Below, one piece after another: positions 48,410-56,089 of a stretch of DNA of 64,000 bases. The stretch's first letter is position 1; each line of letters starts with the position of its first letter. The notes under the pieces were generated by a model. That model saw nothing but the letters and a program-made list of their open reading frames with translations. It ran no database searches and had not been told where the DNA came from. Source of the stretch: Aeromicrobium sp. Leaf245 (GTDB lineage: Bacteria > Actinomycetota > Actinomycetes > Propionibacteriales > Nocardioidaceae); NCBI RefSeq assembly GCF_942548115.1, contig NZ_OW824151.1:2852001-2916000 (forward strand), given 5' to 3'. A program made the position numbers and the translations under genes.

Positions 48410-49467
48410 GCGGTCAGCCATCTCGTGAGGGCGTCCTCGACGGTGCGCAGGTGCGCGACGGGGACGTGTTCGTCCTGCTTGTGGGCGTAGATCGGGTCGC
48501 CGGGGCCGAAGTTGACCGCGGGGATCCCGAGCTGCGTGAACTGGGCGACGTCGGTCCAGCCGAACTTGGGACGGGGCTCCGCGCCGACCGCCGCGACGAA
48601 CGCGGCTGCCGCCGGGTGGTCGAGCCCGGGCATCGCGCCGGGGGCGGAGTCGGTGACCGTGAGCTCGAAGCCCTCGAACACCTCCGCGAGGTGGGCCAGC
48701 GCGTCGGCCTCGCTGCGGTCGGGGGCGAAGCGGTAGTTGACCGTGACGGTGGCCAGGTCGGGCACCACGTTGCCGGAGACGCCCCCACTGATCGCCACGG
48801 CGTTGAGGCCCTCGCGGTACTCGAGCCCGTCGATGACCACGCGGCGGGGCTCGTAGTCGCGCAGCCGGACGAGCAGCTCGGCGGCGTCGTGGATGGCGTT
48901 GTGCCCCATCCAGGAGCGCGCCGAGTGGGAGCGCTCGCCGCGGGTGACGACGTCGACGCGGATCGTGCCCTGGCAGCCGGCCTCGACCGAGGCGACCGAC
49001 GGCTCCATGAGGATCGCGAAGTCACCCTCGAGCAGCTCGGGGCGCTCCCGGGCGACGCGGCCGAGACCGTTGTACTTCGCGGCGATCTCCTCGGCGTCGT
49101 AGAACACGTAGGTCACGTCGCGGTTCGGGTCGGGCAACCCGGCGGCGAGCCGCAGCGCGACCGCCACGCCGCCCTTCATGTCGCAGGTGCCGAGACCCCA
49201 GAGGGTGTCGCCGTCGAGCCGGGTCGGGAAGTTGCCGTTCGCCGGCACGGTGTCGAGGTGCCCCGCGATGACGACCCGCTCGTCCCGGCCGAGGTCGGTG
49301 CGCGCCACGAGCGTGTGGCCGTCGCGCACGACGGTGAGGTGCGAGGCCGCGTCGAGCACGGCGGCGACGGCGTCGGCGATCTCCGCCTCCTGGAGGCTCT
49401 CCGAGGCGATGTCGCAGAGGTCGGCCGTCAGCTGGACGACGTCGCGCGAGGGGTCGAGGACGGCCAT
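48406..49467 (-). CDS. dapE: Succinyl-diaminopimelate desuccinylase DapE
   Basis: The 353-aa M20 metallopeptidase has metal ligands in GHLDTVPANG and GLGTCDMKGG, a glutamate pair in YDAEEIAAKYNGLG and a histidine-bearing region in DEHVPVAHL. It hydrolyses N-succinyl-LL-diaminopimelate in lysine/peptidoglycan synthesis; dapD is 5 kb away. The start is fixed by a TAGAGT -10 ending 7 nt before this ATG, which would exclude the upstream MRPRVVD extension. Confidence 0.93.
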   Translation of the reverse strand: MAVLDPSRDVVQLTADLCDIASESLQEAEIADAVAAVLDAASHLTVVRDGHTLVARTDLGRDERVVIAGHLDTVPANGNFPTRLDGDTLWGLGTCDMKGGVAVALRLAAGLPDPNRDVTYVFYDAEEIAAKYNGLGRVARERPELLEGDFAILMEPSVASVEAGCQGTIRVDVVTRGERSHSARSWMGHNAIHDAAELLVRLRDYEPRRVVIDGLEYREGLNAVAISGGVSGNVVPDLATVTVNYRFAPDRSEADALAHLAEVFEGFELTVTDSAPGAMPGLDHPAAAAFVAAVGAEPRPKFGWTDVAQFTQLGIPAVNFGPGDPIYAHKQDEHVPVAHLRTVEDALTRWLTA

Positions 49468-49474
49468 GTCGACC

Positions 49475-49480
49475 ACTCTA
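49475..49480 (-). promoter_or_regulatory. Leaderless -10 element of dapE
   Basis: TAGAGT (minus strand) ends 7 nt before the ATG at 49467. Confidence 0.5.
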
Positions 49481-49568
49481 GGTCTCACTCCCCCGGGTGC
49501 CCGTCACCCGGCCCGGGCGATGCGGATGTGTCGTCAGGTGCGGCGGGCGTGGCCGATCTCGTGGGTGC

Positions 49569-49752
49569 TGCTGCGTCGCTGTGGTGGGCTTCGCGTGGTG
49601 CTGCGTCGCTGTGGTGGGGCTTCGCGTGGTGCTGCGTCGCTGCGGTGGGGCTTCGCGTGGTGGTGCGTCGCTGCGGTGGGGTTTCGCGTGTGCTGCGTCG
49701 CTCGGCTGGGCGTTCGCTCGCTGCTGCGTCGCTGTGGCTACGAGTGGGCGTG
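49569..49752 (+). repeat. Six tandem ~31-bp repeats
   Basis: Units begin with TGCTGCGTCGCT (one variant TGGTGCGTCGCT) at 49569, 49599, 49630, 49661, 49691 and 49722, spaced 30, 31, 31, 30 and 31 bp. Middle units continue GTGGTGGGGCTTCGCGTGG. There are no unique spacers, so this is not a CRISPR. The period is about three helical turns. No gene is supported between 49468 and 50353. Confidence 0.85.
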
Positions 49753-49774
49753 GTCTCCGAGAGGGCCTCGACCG
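49723..49774 (+). repeat. Left arm of a 52-bp inverted repeat
   Basis: The left arm pairs with 50162-50213 on the opposite strand at 44 of 52 positions, with a perfect inner 13 bp AGGGCCTCGACCG. Homology continues outward into the tandem repeats. Confidence 0.8.
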
Positions 49775-49854
49775 CAGCAGGGGGGGTCTCGGCTCGGGTG
49801 GGTCTGCGGGGCGCGGCCACGATTCTCCCTCTGCGCGGGATCCACGCACGATTC

Positions 49855-49886
49855 TTCCTTCGCGTGGACCGTGTCACGCGAAGGAA
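49855..49886. repeat. Hairpin 1 of the structured intergenic segment
   Basis: A perfect 12-bp stem TTCCTTCGCGTG / CACGCGAAGGAA with an 8-nt loop. Its left arm is preceded by GATTC, part of a motif recurring at 49830, 49924 and 50006. Confidence 0.75.
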
Positions 49887-49923
49887 GCATGGTGGCGACG
49901 AGAAGAGGCCCCCCACGGGCAGG

Positions 49924-49965
49924 GATTCTCCCTTCTCGTGGACCGTCCCACGCAAAGGAAGAATC
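49924..49965. repeat. Hairpin 2 of the structured intergenic segment
   Basis: Arms GATTCTCCCTTCTCGTG and CACGCAAAGGAAGAATC pair at 14 of 17 positions. The loop GACCGTCC resembles hairpin 1's loop GACCGTGT, so the two are related copies. Confidence 0.75.
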
Positions 49966-50035
49966 TCTGCCCATCCGCCGCGCACCGGCGCCCCAGCGGA
50001 CCCAGGATTCTGCCTTCGCGCGCAGAACCCCGAAC

Positions 50036-50077
50036 GATGCTGCGTTCCGCACCGGATCCCGTAGCGAAGGCAGCATC
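50036..50077. repeat. Hairpin 3 of the structured intergenic segment
   Basis: Arms GATGCTGCGTTCCGC (50036-50050) and GCGAAGGCAGCATC (50064-50077) pair apart from one bulge and one mismatch. The arm motif GCGAAGGCAG is related to hairpins 1 and 2. Confidence 0.65.
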
Positions 50078-50161
50078 CTTCGCCCCCTCACGCACGAACG
50101 CAAAATCCTGCGTCACCCCCGGCCACGCTCCGAGAGCCCGACCGACCCCGGACCCCTCCGC

Positions 50162-50213
50162 CGGTCGAGGCCCTTTCGGGGAGCAGGTCGACTCGCAGCC
50201 ACAGCAACGCAGC
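50162..50213 (-). repeat. Right arm of the 52-bp inverted repeat
   Basis: Reverse complement of 49723-49774 with 8 differences. Three reverse-oriented relatives of the 31-bp repeat follow at 50203, 50235 and 50267 (32-bp spacing; AGCAACGCAGCC, AGCAGCGCAGCC and AGTAGCGCAGCA). Confidence 0.8.
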
Positions 50214-50340
50214 CGCACGAGAAGACCCCGCCGGAGCAGCGCAGCCGCAGGACAAGACTCAGCCGCAGTAGCGCAGCAGCAACACCAGACCCAGCCACCT
50301 GAAGCACCACGACTCACGTTGCGGCTCCCCCGGGCGTGGG

Positions 50341-50346
50341 TAGCGT
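50341..50346 (+). promoter_or_regulatory. Leaderless -10 element of the first SDR gene
   Basis: TAGCGT ends 7 nt before the ATG at 50354 and sets the start. Confidence 0.45.
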
Positions 50347-50353
50347 CCCGAGC

Positions 50354-51046
50354 ATGGAGCTCACCGACGTCCGTGCCCTCGTCGTGGGTGCCACCGGAGC
50401 CCTCGGCGGCGGCATCGCCCGCGCCCTGCACGAGGCCGGCGCCTCCCTGGCGGTCACGGGGCGTGACGCCGACCGGCTCGCGGCGATCGGCGAGGAGCTC
50501 GACGCTCCCACGTTCGTGCTCGACGTCGTCGACGTCGAGCGCGCGGCGGCGACGGTGCGGCAGGCCGTCGACGCACTCGGCGGGCTCGACGTCCTGGTCG
50601 TGGCCACCGGCGTCCCGGCGTTCGGTCCGGCAGTGGATGCCGACCCCGTCGTGGTCGAGGAGCTGTTCGCCGTGAACACGCTCGGCGCCACCGGCGTCGT
50701 GCGCGCCGCGCTCCCCCACCTCGACGGTGGCGTCGCCGTCGTGCTGTCCGCGATCCTGGCCGACGCCCCCACCGCAGGCATGGCCGACTACTCGGCGGCC
50801 AAGACGGCGTTGTCGGCCTGGCTCACCGTCGCGCGCCGCGAGCACCGGCGGAGCACGCGCATCGTCGACGTCCGTCCGCCGCACCTCGACACCGACCTCG
50901 CGTCCCACGCACTCGCCGGTGACCCGCCGCGCCTGCCGGAGCCACTGCCGGCCACCGACGTGGTCGACGCCGTGCTGCGGGCGATCGACGACGACAAGGC
51001 CACGGAGGTCGTGTGGGACCGGCGCGACGGGCTGGTCGTGCGCTGA
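50354..51046 (+). CDS. Short-chain dehydrogenase/reductase
   Basis: The 230-aa SDR has a Rossmann start ALVVGATGALGGGIARAL, an NNAG-like VATGVP, a VLSAIL segment and a catalytic Y-x3-K in DYSAAKTALSAW. The substrate is unknown. ATG 50354 fits the leaderless promoter; a GTG at 50336 would lie before the -10. A DinB-like gene follows with its own promoter. Confidence 0.85.
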   Translation: MELTDVRALVVGATGALGGGIARALHEAGASLAVTGRDADRLAAIGEELDAPTFVLDVVDVERAAATVRQAVDALGGLDVLVVATGVPAFGPAVDADPVVVEELFAVNTLGATGVVRAALPHLDGGVAVVLSAILADAPTAGMADYSAAKTALSAWLTVARREHRRSTRIVDVRPPHLDTDLASHALAGDPPRLPEPLPATDVVDAVLRAIDDDKATEVVWDRRDGLVVR

Positions 51047-51051
51047 CGCAG

Positions 51052-51057
51052 TAGCGT
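51052..51057 (+). promoter_or_regulatory. Leaderless -10 element of the DinB-like gene
   Basis: TAGCGT ends 7 nt before the ATG at 51065. Confidence 0.45.
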
Positions 51058-51064
51058 CGTGGAC

Positions 51065-51595
51065 ATGAGCCTCGACCCCGTCACGACCGACCTCCTGGAC
51101 GACGCCTTCGGACGCGTCCGCGAGCTCGTGGAGCAGCAGTGCTCCGACCTCGACGAGTCCACGGCGACGTTCCAGGTCGACGACGGCGCCAACACGCCCG
51201 TCTGGCTGCTCTGGCACCTCGCCCGCGTGCAGGACGACCACGTGGCCGCCCTGGCCGACGTGCCGCAGGCGTGGGACACGTGGGCCGAGCGGTTCGCTCC
51301 CCACCTCGGCGACGGCATCGAGCACGGTGACATCGGGTACGGCCACGACCTCGACCAGGTGCTCTCGGTCCGACCTCCCGCCGAGCTGGTCGACGCGTAC
51401 CACGCGGACGTCCACGCGCTCACGCGTCGCTACCTCCGGACGCTGGACGCCACCGAGCTGGCGCGCGTGGTCGACGAGCGCTGGGACCCGCCCGTCACCG
51501 CGTCGGCGCGCCTCGTGAGCGTGCTGGGCGACACCCTGCAGCACCTGGGCCAGGTCGCGTTCGTGGTCGGCGTGGCGCAGCGACGCTCCAGCTGA
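51065..51595 (+). CDS. DinB/DUF664-like four-helix protein
   Basis: The 176-aa protein has the DinB-like metal-binding pattern: NTPVWLLWHLARVQDDHV (first His), further helices, and DTLQHLGQVAFVVGV (last His) near the end. Such proteins include mycothiol- or bacillithiol-dependent transferases. The substrate is unknown. The start is set by the leaderless promoter. Confidence 0.8.
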   Translation: MSLDPVTTDLLDDAFGRVRELVEQQCSDLDESTATFQVDDGANTPVWLLWHLARVQDDHVAALADVPQAWDTWAERFAPHLGDGIEHGDIGYGHDLDQVLSVRPPAELVDAYHADVHALTRRYLRTLDATELARVVDERWDPPVTASARLVSVLGDTLQHLGQVAFVVGVAQRRSS

Positions 51596-51618
51596 CCGGT
51601 CTCCCCCGATCGTGGACC

Positions 51619-51624
51619 TAGGCT
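51619..51624 (+). promoter_or_regulatory. Leaderless -10 element of the second SDR gene
   Basis: TAGGCT ends 6 nt before the ATG at 51631. Confidence 0.45.
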
Positions 51625-51630
51625 GACGGC

Positions 51631-52296
51631 ATGCCCTGCGCCCTGGTGACCGGAGCAGCCCGACCGAACAGCCTCGCCGCCGCGATCGTGCCGCGACTGC
51701 GCGACGACGGCTGGGACGTGGCCACCTCCGACCTGACCGGCACCGACTTCGACGTGGACCTGTCCACGCCGCACGGGCCGACCGACCTGCTGGACGCCGT
51801 CACCCGTGACCGAGGCCCAGTCGGCGCCCTGGTGCTGAGCCACGCCCATGACGTCGAGACCGGGGTCCTCGACACGACCGCCGAGAGCTTCGACACCCAC
51901 GTGGCCGTGAACGCGCGCGCCAGCCTGCTCCTCATCGCCGGCTTCGCCCGTCAGGTGCCCGACGGCGGGGGCGCGGTGGTCGCTCTGACGAGCGACGCCA
52001 CCACCGGGAACCTCCCCTACGGCGCGTCCAAGGGGGCGCTCGACCGCATCGTGATCTCCGCGGCACGCGAGCTGGGCCCGCTCGGGATCAGCGCCAACGT
52101 GCTGAACCCCGGCCCCGTCGACACCGGGTGGATGGACGACCAGCTCAGGGAGGGGCTGCTGCCGCACCAGCCCCTCGGTCGTCTCGGGGAGCCACGCGAC
52201 GTCGCCGCAGTGGTCGCCTTCCTCCTGTCGCCCGAAGGACGCTGGATCTCCGGACAGCTGCTGCACGCCGACGGCGGGTTCTCGGCCCGCTACTGA
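51631..52296 (+). CDS. SDR-family oxidoreductase (FabG-like)
   Basis: The 221-aa SDR starts MPCALVTGAARPNSLAAAIV. It has VALTSDATTG, the Y-x3-K motif in LPYGASKGALDRIV and a FabG-type end (NPGPVDTGWM, FLLSPEGRWISGQLLHADGG). The glycine motif is the less usual TGAARPNSL. It probably reduces a 3-oxoacyl or related carbonyl with NAD(P)H; the substrate is unknown. Confidence 0.85.
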   Translation: MPCALVTGAARPNSLAAAIVPRLRDDGWDVATSDLTGTDFDVDLSTPHGPTDLLDAVTRDRGPVGALVLSHAHDVETGVLDTTAESFDTHVAVNARASLLLIAGFARQVPDGGGAVVALTSDATTGNLPYGASKGALDRIVISAARELGPLGISANVLNPGPVDTGWMDDQLREGLLPHQPLGRLGEPRDVAAVVAFLLSPEGRWISGQLLHADGGFSARY

Positions 52297-52318
52297 GCCC
52301 GACGGTCCGGACCTGGGC

Positions 52319-52840
52319 TCAGACGTCGTGCGGCGTGAAGCGGTGGAACAGCACGTGGTCCTGCCACTGCCCGCCGATCTTGAGGTAGCGCGGCGCGCGT
52401 CCGAACGACTCGAACCCGGCACGCCGGAGCACGGCCTGGGAGCGCTCGTTGTGGGCCAGCGTGGCGGCCTGCAGCCGGTGCAGCCGCAGGACCTCGAACG
52501 CGTGGGTGGTGATCTCCTCGACGGCGCGGGTCATCAGCCCGCGCCCCTGCACGTCGGCGGCCAGCCAGTAGCCGACGTGAGCGTTCTGGAAGGCCCCGCG
52601 CACCAGGTCGTTGAGGTTGATCTCACCGACCACCCGGTCGTCGTCGAGCACGACGAAGTAGGCACCCCGGCCCTGGACCATGGCCTCGAGACGCCGCTCG
52701 AGCAGGTCGAGCTGCCCCTCGACGGTGTAGAAGTCGGCATTGCGCTCGGGGCTCCAGGGGTCGAGGTGCTCGCGGTTGGTCGCCCACAGGTCGGCGAGGA
52801 CCTCGGCGTCCGCAGGGTCGGGGACCCGCAGCACGCTCAC
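52319..52840 (-). CDS. GNAT acetyltransferase (RimJ/RimL type)
   Basis: The 173-aa N-acetyltransferase has AYFVVLDDDRVVGEINLNDLV, VGYWLAADVQGRGLMTRAV (acetyl-CoA loop) and NERSQAVLRRAGFESFG. It resembles ribosomal-protein or antibiotic acetyltransferases. It has a GTG start overlapping the preceding stop (GTGA) and is the last gene of a three-gene coupled operon. Confidence 0.88.
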   Translation of the reverse strand: MSVLRVPDPADAEVLADLWATNREHLDPWSPERNADFYTVEGQLDLLERRLEAMVQGRGAYFVVLDDDRVVGEINLNDLVRGAFQNAHVGYWLAADVQGRGLMTRAVEEITTHAFEVLRLHRLQAATLAHNERSQAVLRRAGFESFGRAPRYLKIGGQWQDHVLFHRFTPHDV

Positions 52841-53352
52841 CACGTGGTCCCCCGCTCGGCGAGCGCAGCGGCCAGGGCCGCCACCGCGCGTGGGCCGATG
52901 CCGTGCAGCGCGGCCACCTCGTCGCGATCGCGGGCAGCCAGCTCGTCGAGCGAGCCGATGCCGGCACCGTGGAGCGCGCGCCGCGCCGGGGCACCGATCG
53001 CACCGAGGTCGTCGTCGCCCTCGGCGGCAGCCCTCGCCGCGTGCGCGGACGCTTCGACGACACCGGCCGGTGCGCAGTGCCGCCACGCCTCGTGGACCCA
53101 GTGGTTGAGCGCCATCCCGTCGATCACGTCGAGGTCGACCAGGACGCCCGACGACGTGGTCTGCACGCCGGGCAGCTCGCCGGCCATGCGGCTGCGCGGC
53201 TCGATCCCGAGCGAGAGCGCCGCGCGCCCGTCGTCGGTGAGGGCGGCGAACACCGTGCCCGCGACCGCCCAGCCTCGCGTGGGTCCGACCTCGACCTGCT
53301 CGGCGCCCTCCTGTGCGAGGGCCGCCCTGCGCAGCTGCGCCCGCGACGTCAC
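52837..53352 (-). CDS. Helix-hairpin-helix protein with an MmcQ/YjbR-like N-terminal half
   Basis: The 171-aa protein has a first half resembling a small DNA-binding-like MmcQ/YjbR fold (VAGTVFAALTDDGRAALSLG, MALNHWVHEAWRHCAP). The second half is two helix-hairpin-helix-like motifs (GIGSLDELAARDRDEVAALHGIGPRAVAAL) typical of DNA binding. The function is unknown. It is GTG-started and coupled on both sides with the VOC and GNAT genes. Confidence 0.65.
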   Translation of the reverse strand: MTSRAQLRRAALAQEGAEQVEVGPTRGWAVAGTVFAALTDDGRAALSLGIEPRSRMAGELPGVQTTSSGVLVDLDVIDGMALNHWVHEAWRHCAPAGVVEASAHAARAAAEGDDDLGAIGAPARRALHGAGIGSLDELAARDRDEVAALHGIGPRAVAALAAALAERGTTW

Positions 53353-54047
53353 GCGGCGTCCTCGTCGAACACGCAGAACTCGTTGCCGTCGGGGTCGGCC
53401 ATGACCGTCCAGACCACCTCGTCGTCGGGTCGGCGCAGCACGGTGGCGCCGAGGGCCTCGAGATCGGCGACGCCGGATCCGGCGGTGAGCGCGACGTCCC
53501 AGTGGAGCCGGTTCTTGACCGTCTTGGGCTCCGGCACGTCGCAGAACACGATGCCCTCGAACGGCATGCCGGGGACGTCCTCCAGCCAGCTGAACCGCTG
53601 CTCCTCCTCGCTGCCGATCGTGCCACCCCACACGCCCTGCCACCAGGCCGCCGCGGCGCGGTGGTCGGCGACGTCGACGCACAGCTCGTAGAGCCGGTAG
53701 TCGGGAACGTCGTCGCGCACGAACGTGCAGATCTCGTCGCCCTCCGGGCCGGCCACGACCGTCCACCGGAACTCGCCCTCAGCGCTGAGACGTGTGGTCC
53801 CGGGCAGCACCGACGCTGCGGCGTGGACGTCGAGGTGGACCCGGTCCTTGACCGACTTGGGCTCCGGCACGACGCAGGGCCACACGGTGTGCCGAGGGGT
53901 GGGTCCCTCGAGGTGCACCTCACCCTGCTCCCCCGCCACACCCTCGTCGGGCACCACGCGAAGACCCAGCGTCTCGGCCCAGAAGGCCGCGGACGCGTGC
54001 AGGTCGTTCACGTCGATGCAGAGGTCCTTGTAGGTCACCAGCGCCAT
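53349..54047 (-). CDS. Two-domain VOC (glyoxalase/bleomycin resistance) family protein
   Basis: The 232-aa protein has two VOC domains, each with the beta-alpha-beta-beta-beta pattern: [21 protein letters not shown] and [21 protein letters not shown]. Each closes with a segment of the form [15 protein letters not shown] / [15 protein letters not shown]. It may bind or modify a small molecule. A TAGCGT -10 ends 7 nt before the ATG. It is the first gene of the VOC-HhH-GNAT operon. Confidence 0.85.
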   Translation of the reverse strand: MALVTYKDLCIDVNDLHASAAFWAETLGLRVVPDEGVAGEQGEVHLEGPTPRHTVWPCVVPEPKSVKDRVHLDVHAAASVLPGTTRLSAEGEFRWTVVAGPEGDEICTFVRDDVPDYRLYELCVDVADHRAAAAWWQGVWGGTIGSEEEQRFSWLEDVPGMPFEGIVFCDVPEPKTVKNRLHWDVALTAGSGVADLEALGATVLRRPDDEVVWTVMADPDGNEFCVFDEDAA

Positions 54048-54054
54048 GCGGTCC

Positions 54055-54060
54055 ACGCTA
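54055..54060 (-). promoter_or_regulatory. Leaderless -10 element of the VOC operon
   Basis: TAGCGT (minus strand) ends 7 nt before the ATG at 54047. The region faces the dapD promoter 36 bp away. Confidence 0.45.
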
Positions 54061-54095
54061 GGTCCACTCACCGACGGGCGCCATCGACGGATCGG

Positions 54096-54101
54096 TAGGT
54101 T
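54096..54101 (+). promoter_or_regulatory. Leaderless -10 element of dapD
   Basis: TAGGTT ends 7 nt before the ATG at 54109. Confidence 0.45.
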
Positions 54102-54108
54102 GAGGGCC

Positions 54109-55041
54109 ATGAGCGAGCAGAGCGCGTACGGCTACGGCCTGGCCACCCTCACCGAGGACGCCGACGTCCTCGACGTCTGGTTCCCCGAGCCCCGGCTCGG
54201 CACCCCCGGGCACGACCCGGAGCCCGAGGAGCTCACGGCACTCACCGGCGAGGACGCGGTGCGCCAGGTCCGCAAGGCCGTGGTGCACGTCGTCGCGCCG
54301 GACCTCTCGGCACCGCCCGCCGACGTCTACGACGTGTGGCTGCGGCTGCACCTGCTCTCGCACCGTCTCGTCCAGCCGCACGGGGTCAACCTCGACGGCC
54401 AGTTCGGGCTGCTCACGAACGTCGTCTGGACGACGATCGGTCCGTGCGCGGTCGCCGGGTTCGAGCACACCCGCGCCCGCGCCCGCGCCGCCGGCCTCAC
54501 GGTCAACGTGACCAGCATCGACAAGTTCCCCCGGATGACCGACTACGTGATCCCGTCCGGCGTGCGCATCGGCGACGCCGACCGCGTGCGCCTCGGCGCG
54601 CACCTGGCCGAGGGCACCACCGTCATGCACGAGGGCTTCGTGAACTTCAACGCCGGCACGCTGGGCCACGCCATGGTCGAGGGCCGCATCTCGGCCGGTG
54701 TCGTCGTGGGCGACGGCACCGACATCGGAGGCGGCGCGAGCATCATGGGCACGCTCTCGGGCGGTGGTACCGAGGTGATCTCGATCGGTCGCAACAGCCT
54801 GCTCGGCGCCAACTCCGGCATCGGGATCTCGCTCGGCGACGACTGCGTGGTCGCCGCCGGCTGCTACGTCACCGCGGGCACCAAGGTGCGCACGCCGGAC
54901 GGCTCCGTGGTGAAGGCGGCGGAGCTGAGCGGGCAGGACAGCCTGCTGTTCCTCACCAACAGCGAGACCGGCCAGATCGAGGCGCGCCCTCGCGGCGAAC
55001 GGCGCGGCATCGAGCTGAACTCCGACCTGCACGCCAACTGA
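54109..55041 (+). CDS. dapD: Tetrahydrodipicolinate N-succinyltransferase DapD (actinobacterial type)
   Basis: The 310-aa enzyme has a left-handed beta-helix with hexapeptide repeats ([45 protein letters not shown]) and a C-terminal domain. The N-terminal domain is the actinobacterial type. It succinylates tetrahydrodipicolinate in the succinylase branch of lysine synthesis, upstream of DapE, which lies 5 kb away. Confidence 0.95.
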   Translation: MSEQSAYGYGLATLTEDADVLDVWFPEPRLGTPGHDPEPEELTALTGEDAVRQVRKAVVHVVAPDLSAPPADVYDVWLRLHLLSHRLVQPHGVNLDGQFGLLTNVVWTTIGPCAVAGFEHTRARARAAGLTVNVTSIDKFPRMTDYVIPSGVRIGDADRVRLGAHLAEGTTVMHEGFVNFNAGTLGHAMVEGRISAGVVVGDGTDIGGGASIMGTLSGGGTEVISIGRNSLLGANSGIGISLGDDCVVAAGCYVTAGTKVRTPDGSVVKAAELSGQDSLLFLTNSETGQIEARPRGERRGIELNSDLHAN

Positions 55042-55092
55042 CCCCGGCCCGGACCCGGCACCAGGTGCCCGGCCGGATTGACGTCGTCTGCC

Positions 55093-55098
55093 TAGGCT
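55093..55098 (+). promoter_or_regulatory. Leaderless -10 element of the lysozyme-like gene
   Basis: TAGGCT ends 6 nt before the GTG at 55105. Confidence 0.45.
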
Positions 55099-55104
55099 GA
55101 CCGG

Positions 55105-55935
55105 GTGAAGCTGCGCTGGGTCCTGCTGGGCGCCGTCCTCGTGGCCGGCGTCCTGGTGGCGGTCGTGGTGACCGACCGCACGCCGCTGCGCACCGAGTAC
55201 TGCGTGGCCCGGGTGGGCGAGACGCGTGCGCAGGTGGACGTGGAGCAGGCGCGCTGGTCGGCCCTCATGGCCGCGACGGCGCAGAACCGCGGACTTCCCC
55301 CGCGCGCCACCACGATCGCGATCGCGACCGCCTTCCAGGAGTCCAAGGTCCGCAACATCGACTTCGGTGACCGGGACTCCGTGGGTCTGTTCCAGCAACG
55401 TCCGTCGCAGGGCTGGGGCACGGTCGAGGAGATCCTGGACCCGCACTACGCGATCGGTAAGTTCTACGACGGCCTCGAGAAGGTCGACGACTACACGTCG
55501 CTCGAGATCACGGTCGCGGCGCAGGAGGTGCAGCGCTCGGCGTTCCCTGGCGCCTATGCCCAGCACGAGGACTACGCCCGCGCGCTGGCCTCCGCCCTCC
55601 GGGGCTACAGCCCCGCCGCGTTCACCTGCCAGATCAACCCGGTCGGTGGCGGTTCGGTGCGGACCGTGGCGGCCGACGTCGACAAGGCCTTCGGGGAGAT
55701 CCCCCGCAGCACCGACGACGCCGAGGACGCGCTCACGTACCGCCTCGACGGCGCGGCCGCCGACGTGCGGGCGCGCGGGTGGGCCCTGGCGCACTACCTG
55801 GTGGCCAACGCGGCCGACCTGCAGGTCGCGTCGGTCAGCTTCGACGGCCTGCGCTGGACGGCGGAGTCCTCGCCGGACGGCTGGGTCGCCGACGAGGCCG
55901 CCCGCGACGACCGTGTGGTCATGTCCGTCCGCTGA
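55105..55935 (+). CDS. Exported lysozyme/transglycosylase-like protein
   Basis: The 276-aa protein has an N-terminal signal anchor (LLGAVLVAGVLVAVVV). The domain follows the actinobacterial pattern TIAIATAFQESKVRN, GDRDSVGLFQQRPSQGWG and ILDPHYAIGKFYDGL, with a catalytic-type Glu in FQESK. These proteins are often labelled heavy metal transporters but look like cell-wall hydrolases. GTG start. The last third, rich in Asp and Ala, has no recognised motif. Confidence 0.8.
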   Translation: MKLRWVLLGAVLVAGVLVAVVVTDRTPLRTEYCVARVGETRAQVDVEQARWSALMAATAQNRGLPPRATTIAIATAFQESKVRNIDFGDRDSVGLFQQRPSQGWGTVEEILDPHYAIGKFYDGLEKVDDYTSLEITVAAQEVQRSAFPGAYAQHEDYARALASALRGYSPAAFTCQINPVGGGSVRTVAADVDKAFGEIPRSTDDAEDALTYRLDGAAADVRARGWALAHYLVANAADLQVASVSFDGLRWTAESSPDGWVADEAARDDRVVMSVR

Positions 55936-55936
55936 C

Positions 55937-56000
55937 CCGGCGGGGGTGCCGGGCCCCGGGCGGCGAACGACACCGGCGGGGGTGCCGGGCCCCGGGCGGC
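55937..56000 (+). repeat. Direct repeat of a 28-bp GC-only hairpin sequence
   Basis: Two identical 28-bp copies at 55937-55964 and 55973-56000 (36-bp period), each containing CCGGGCCCCGG and able to fold. They are probably a tandem terminator after the lysozyme-like gene. Confidence 0.7.
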
Positions 56001-56089
56001 TGGACGCACTGTGAGACCCGCCCTACTCACGGGTCACGAGTCCCGGCCATACTGTCGGGCAGTCCCGACGTCTGCAGGAAGAGACCCGC

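Noticed and set aside
49569..49752. Possible CRISPR array
   Set aside because: The repeats are directly adjacent with no unique spacers, and no cas genes are nearby.
48451..50064. A 537-aa open frame on the plus strand across dapE and the repeat segment
   Set aside because: It runs antisense through dapE, whose M20 motifs are clear, and then through the repeats; the open frame results from high GC content and lacks any recognised domain.
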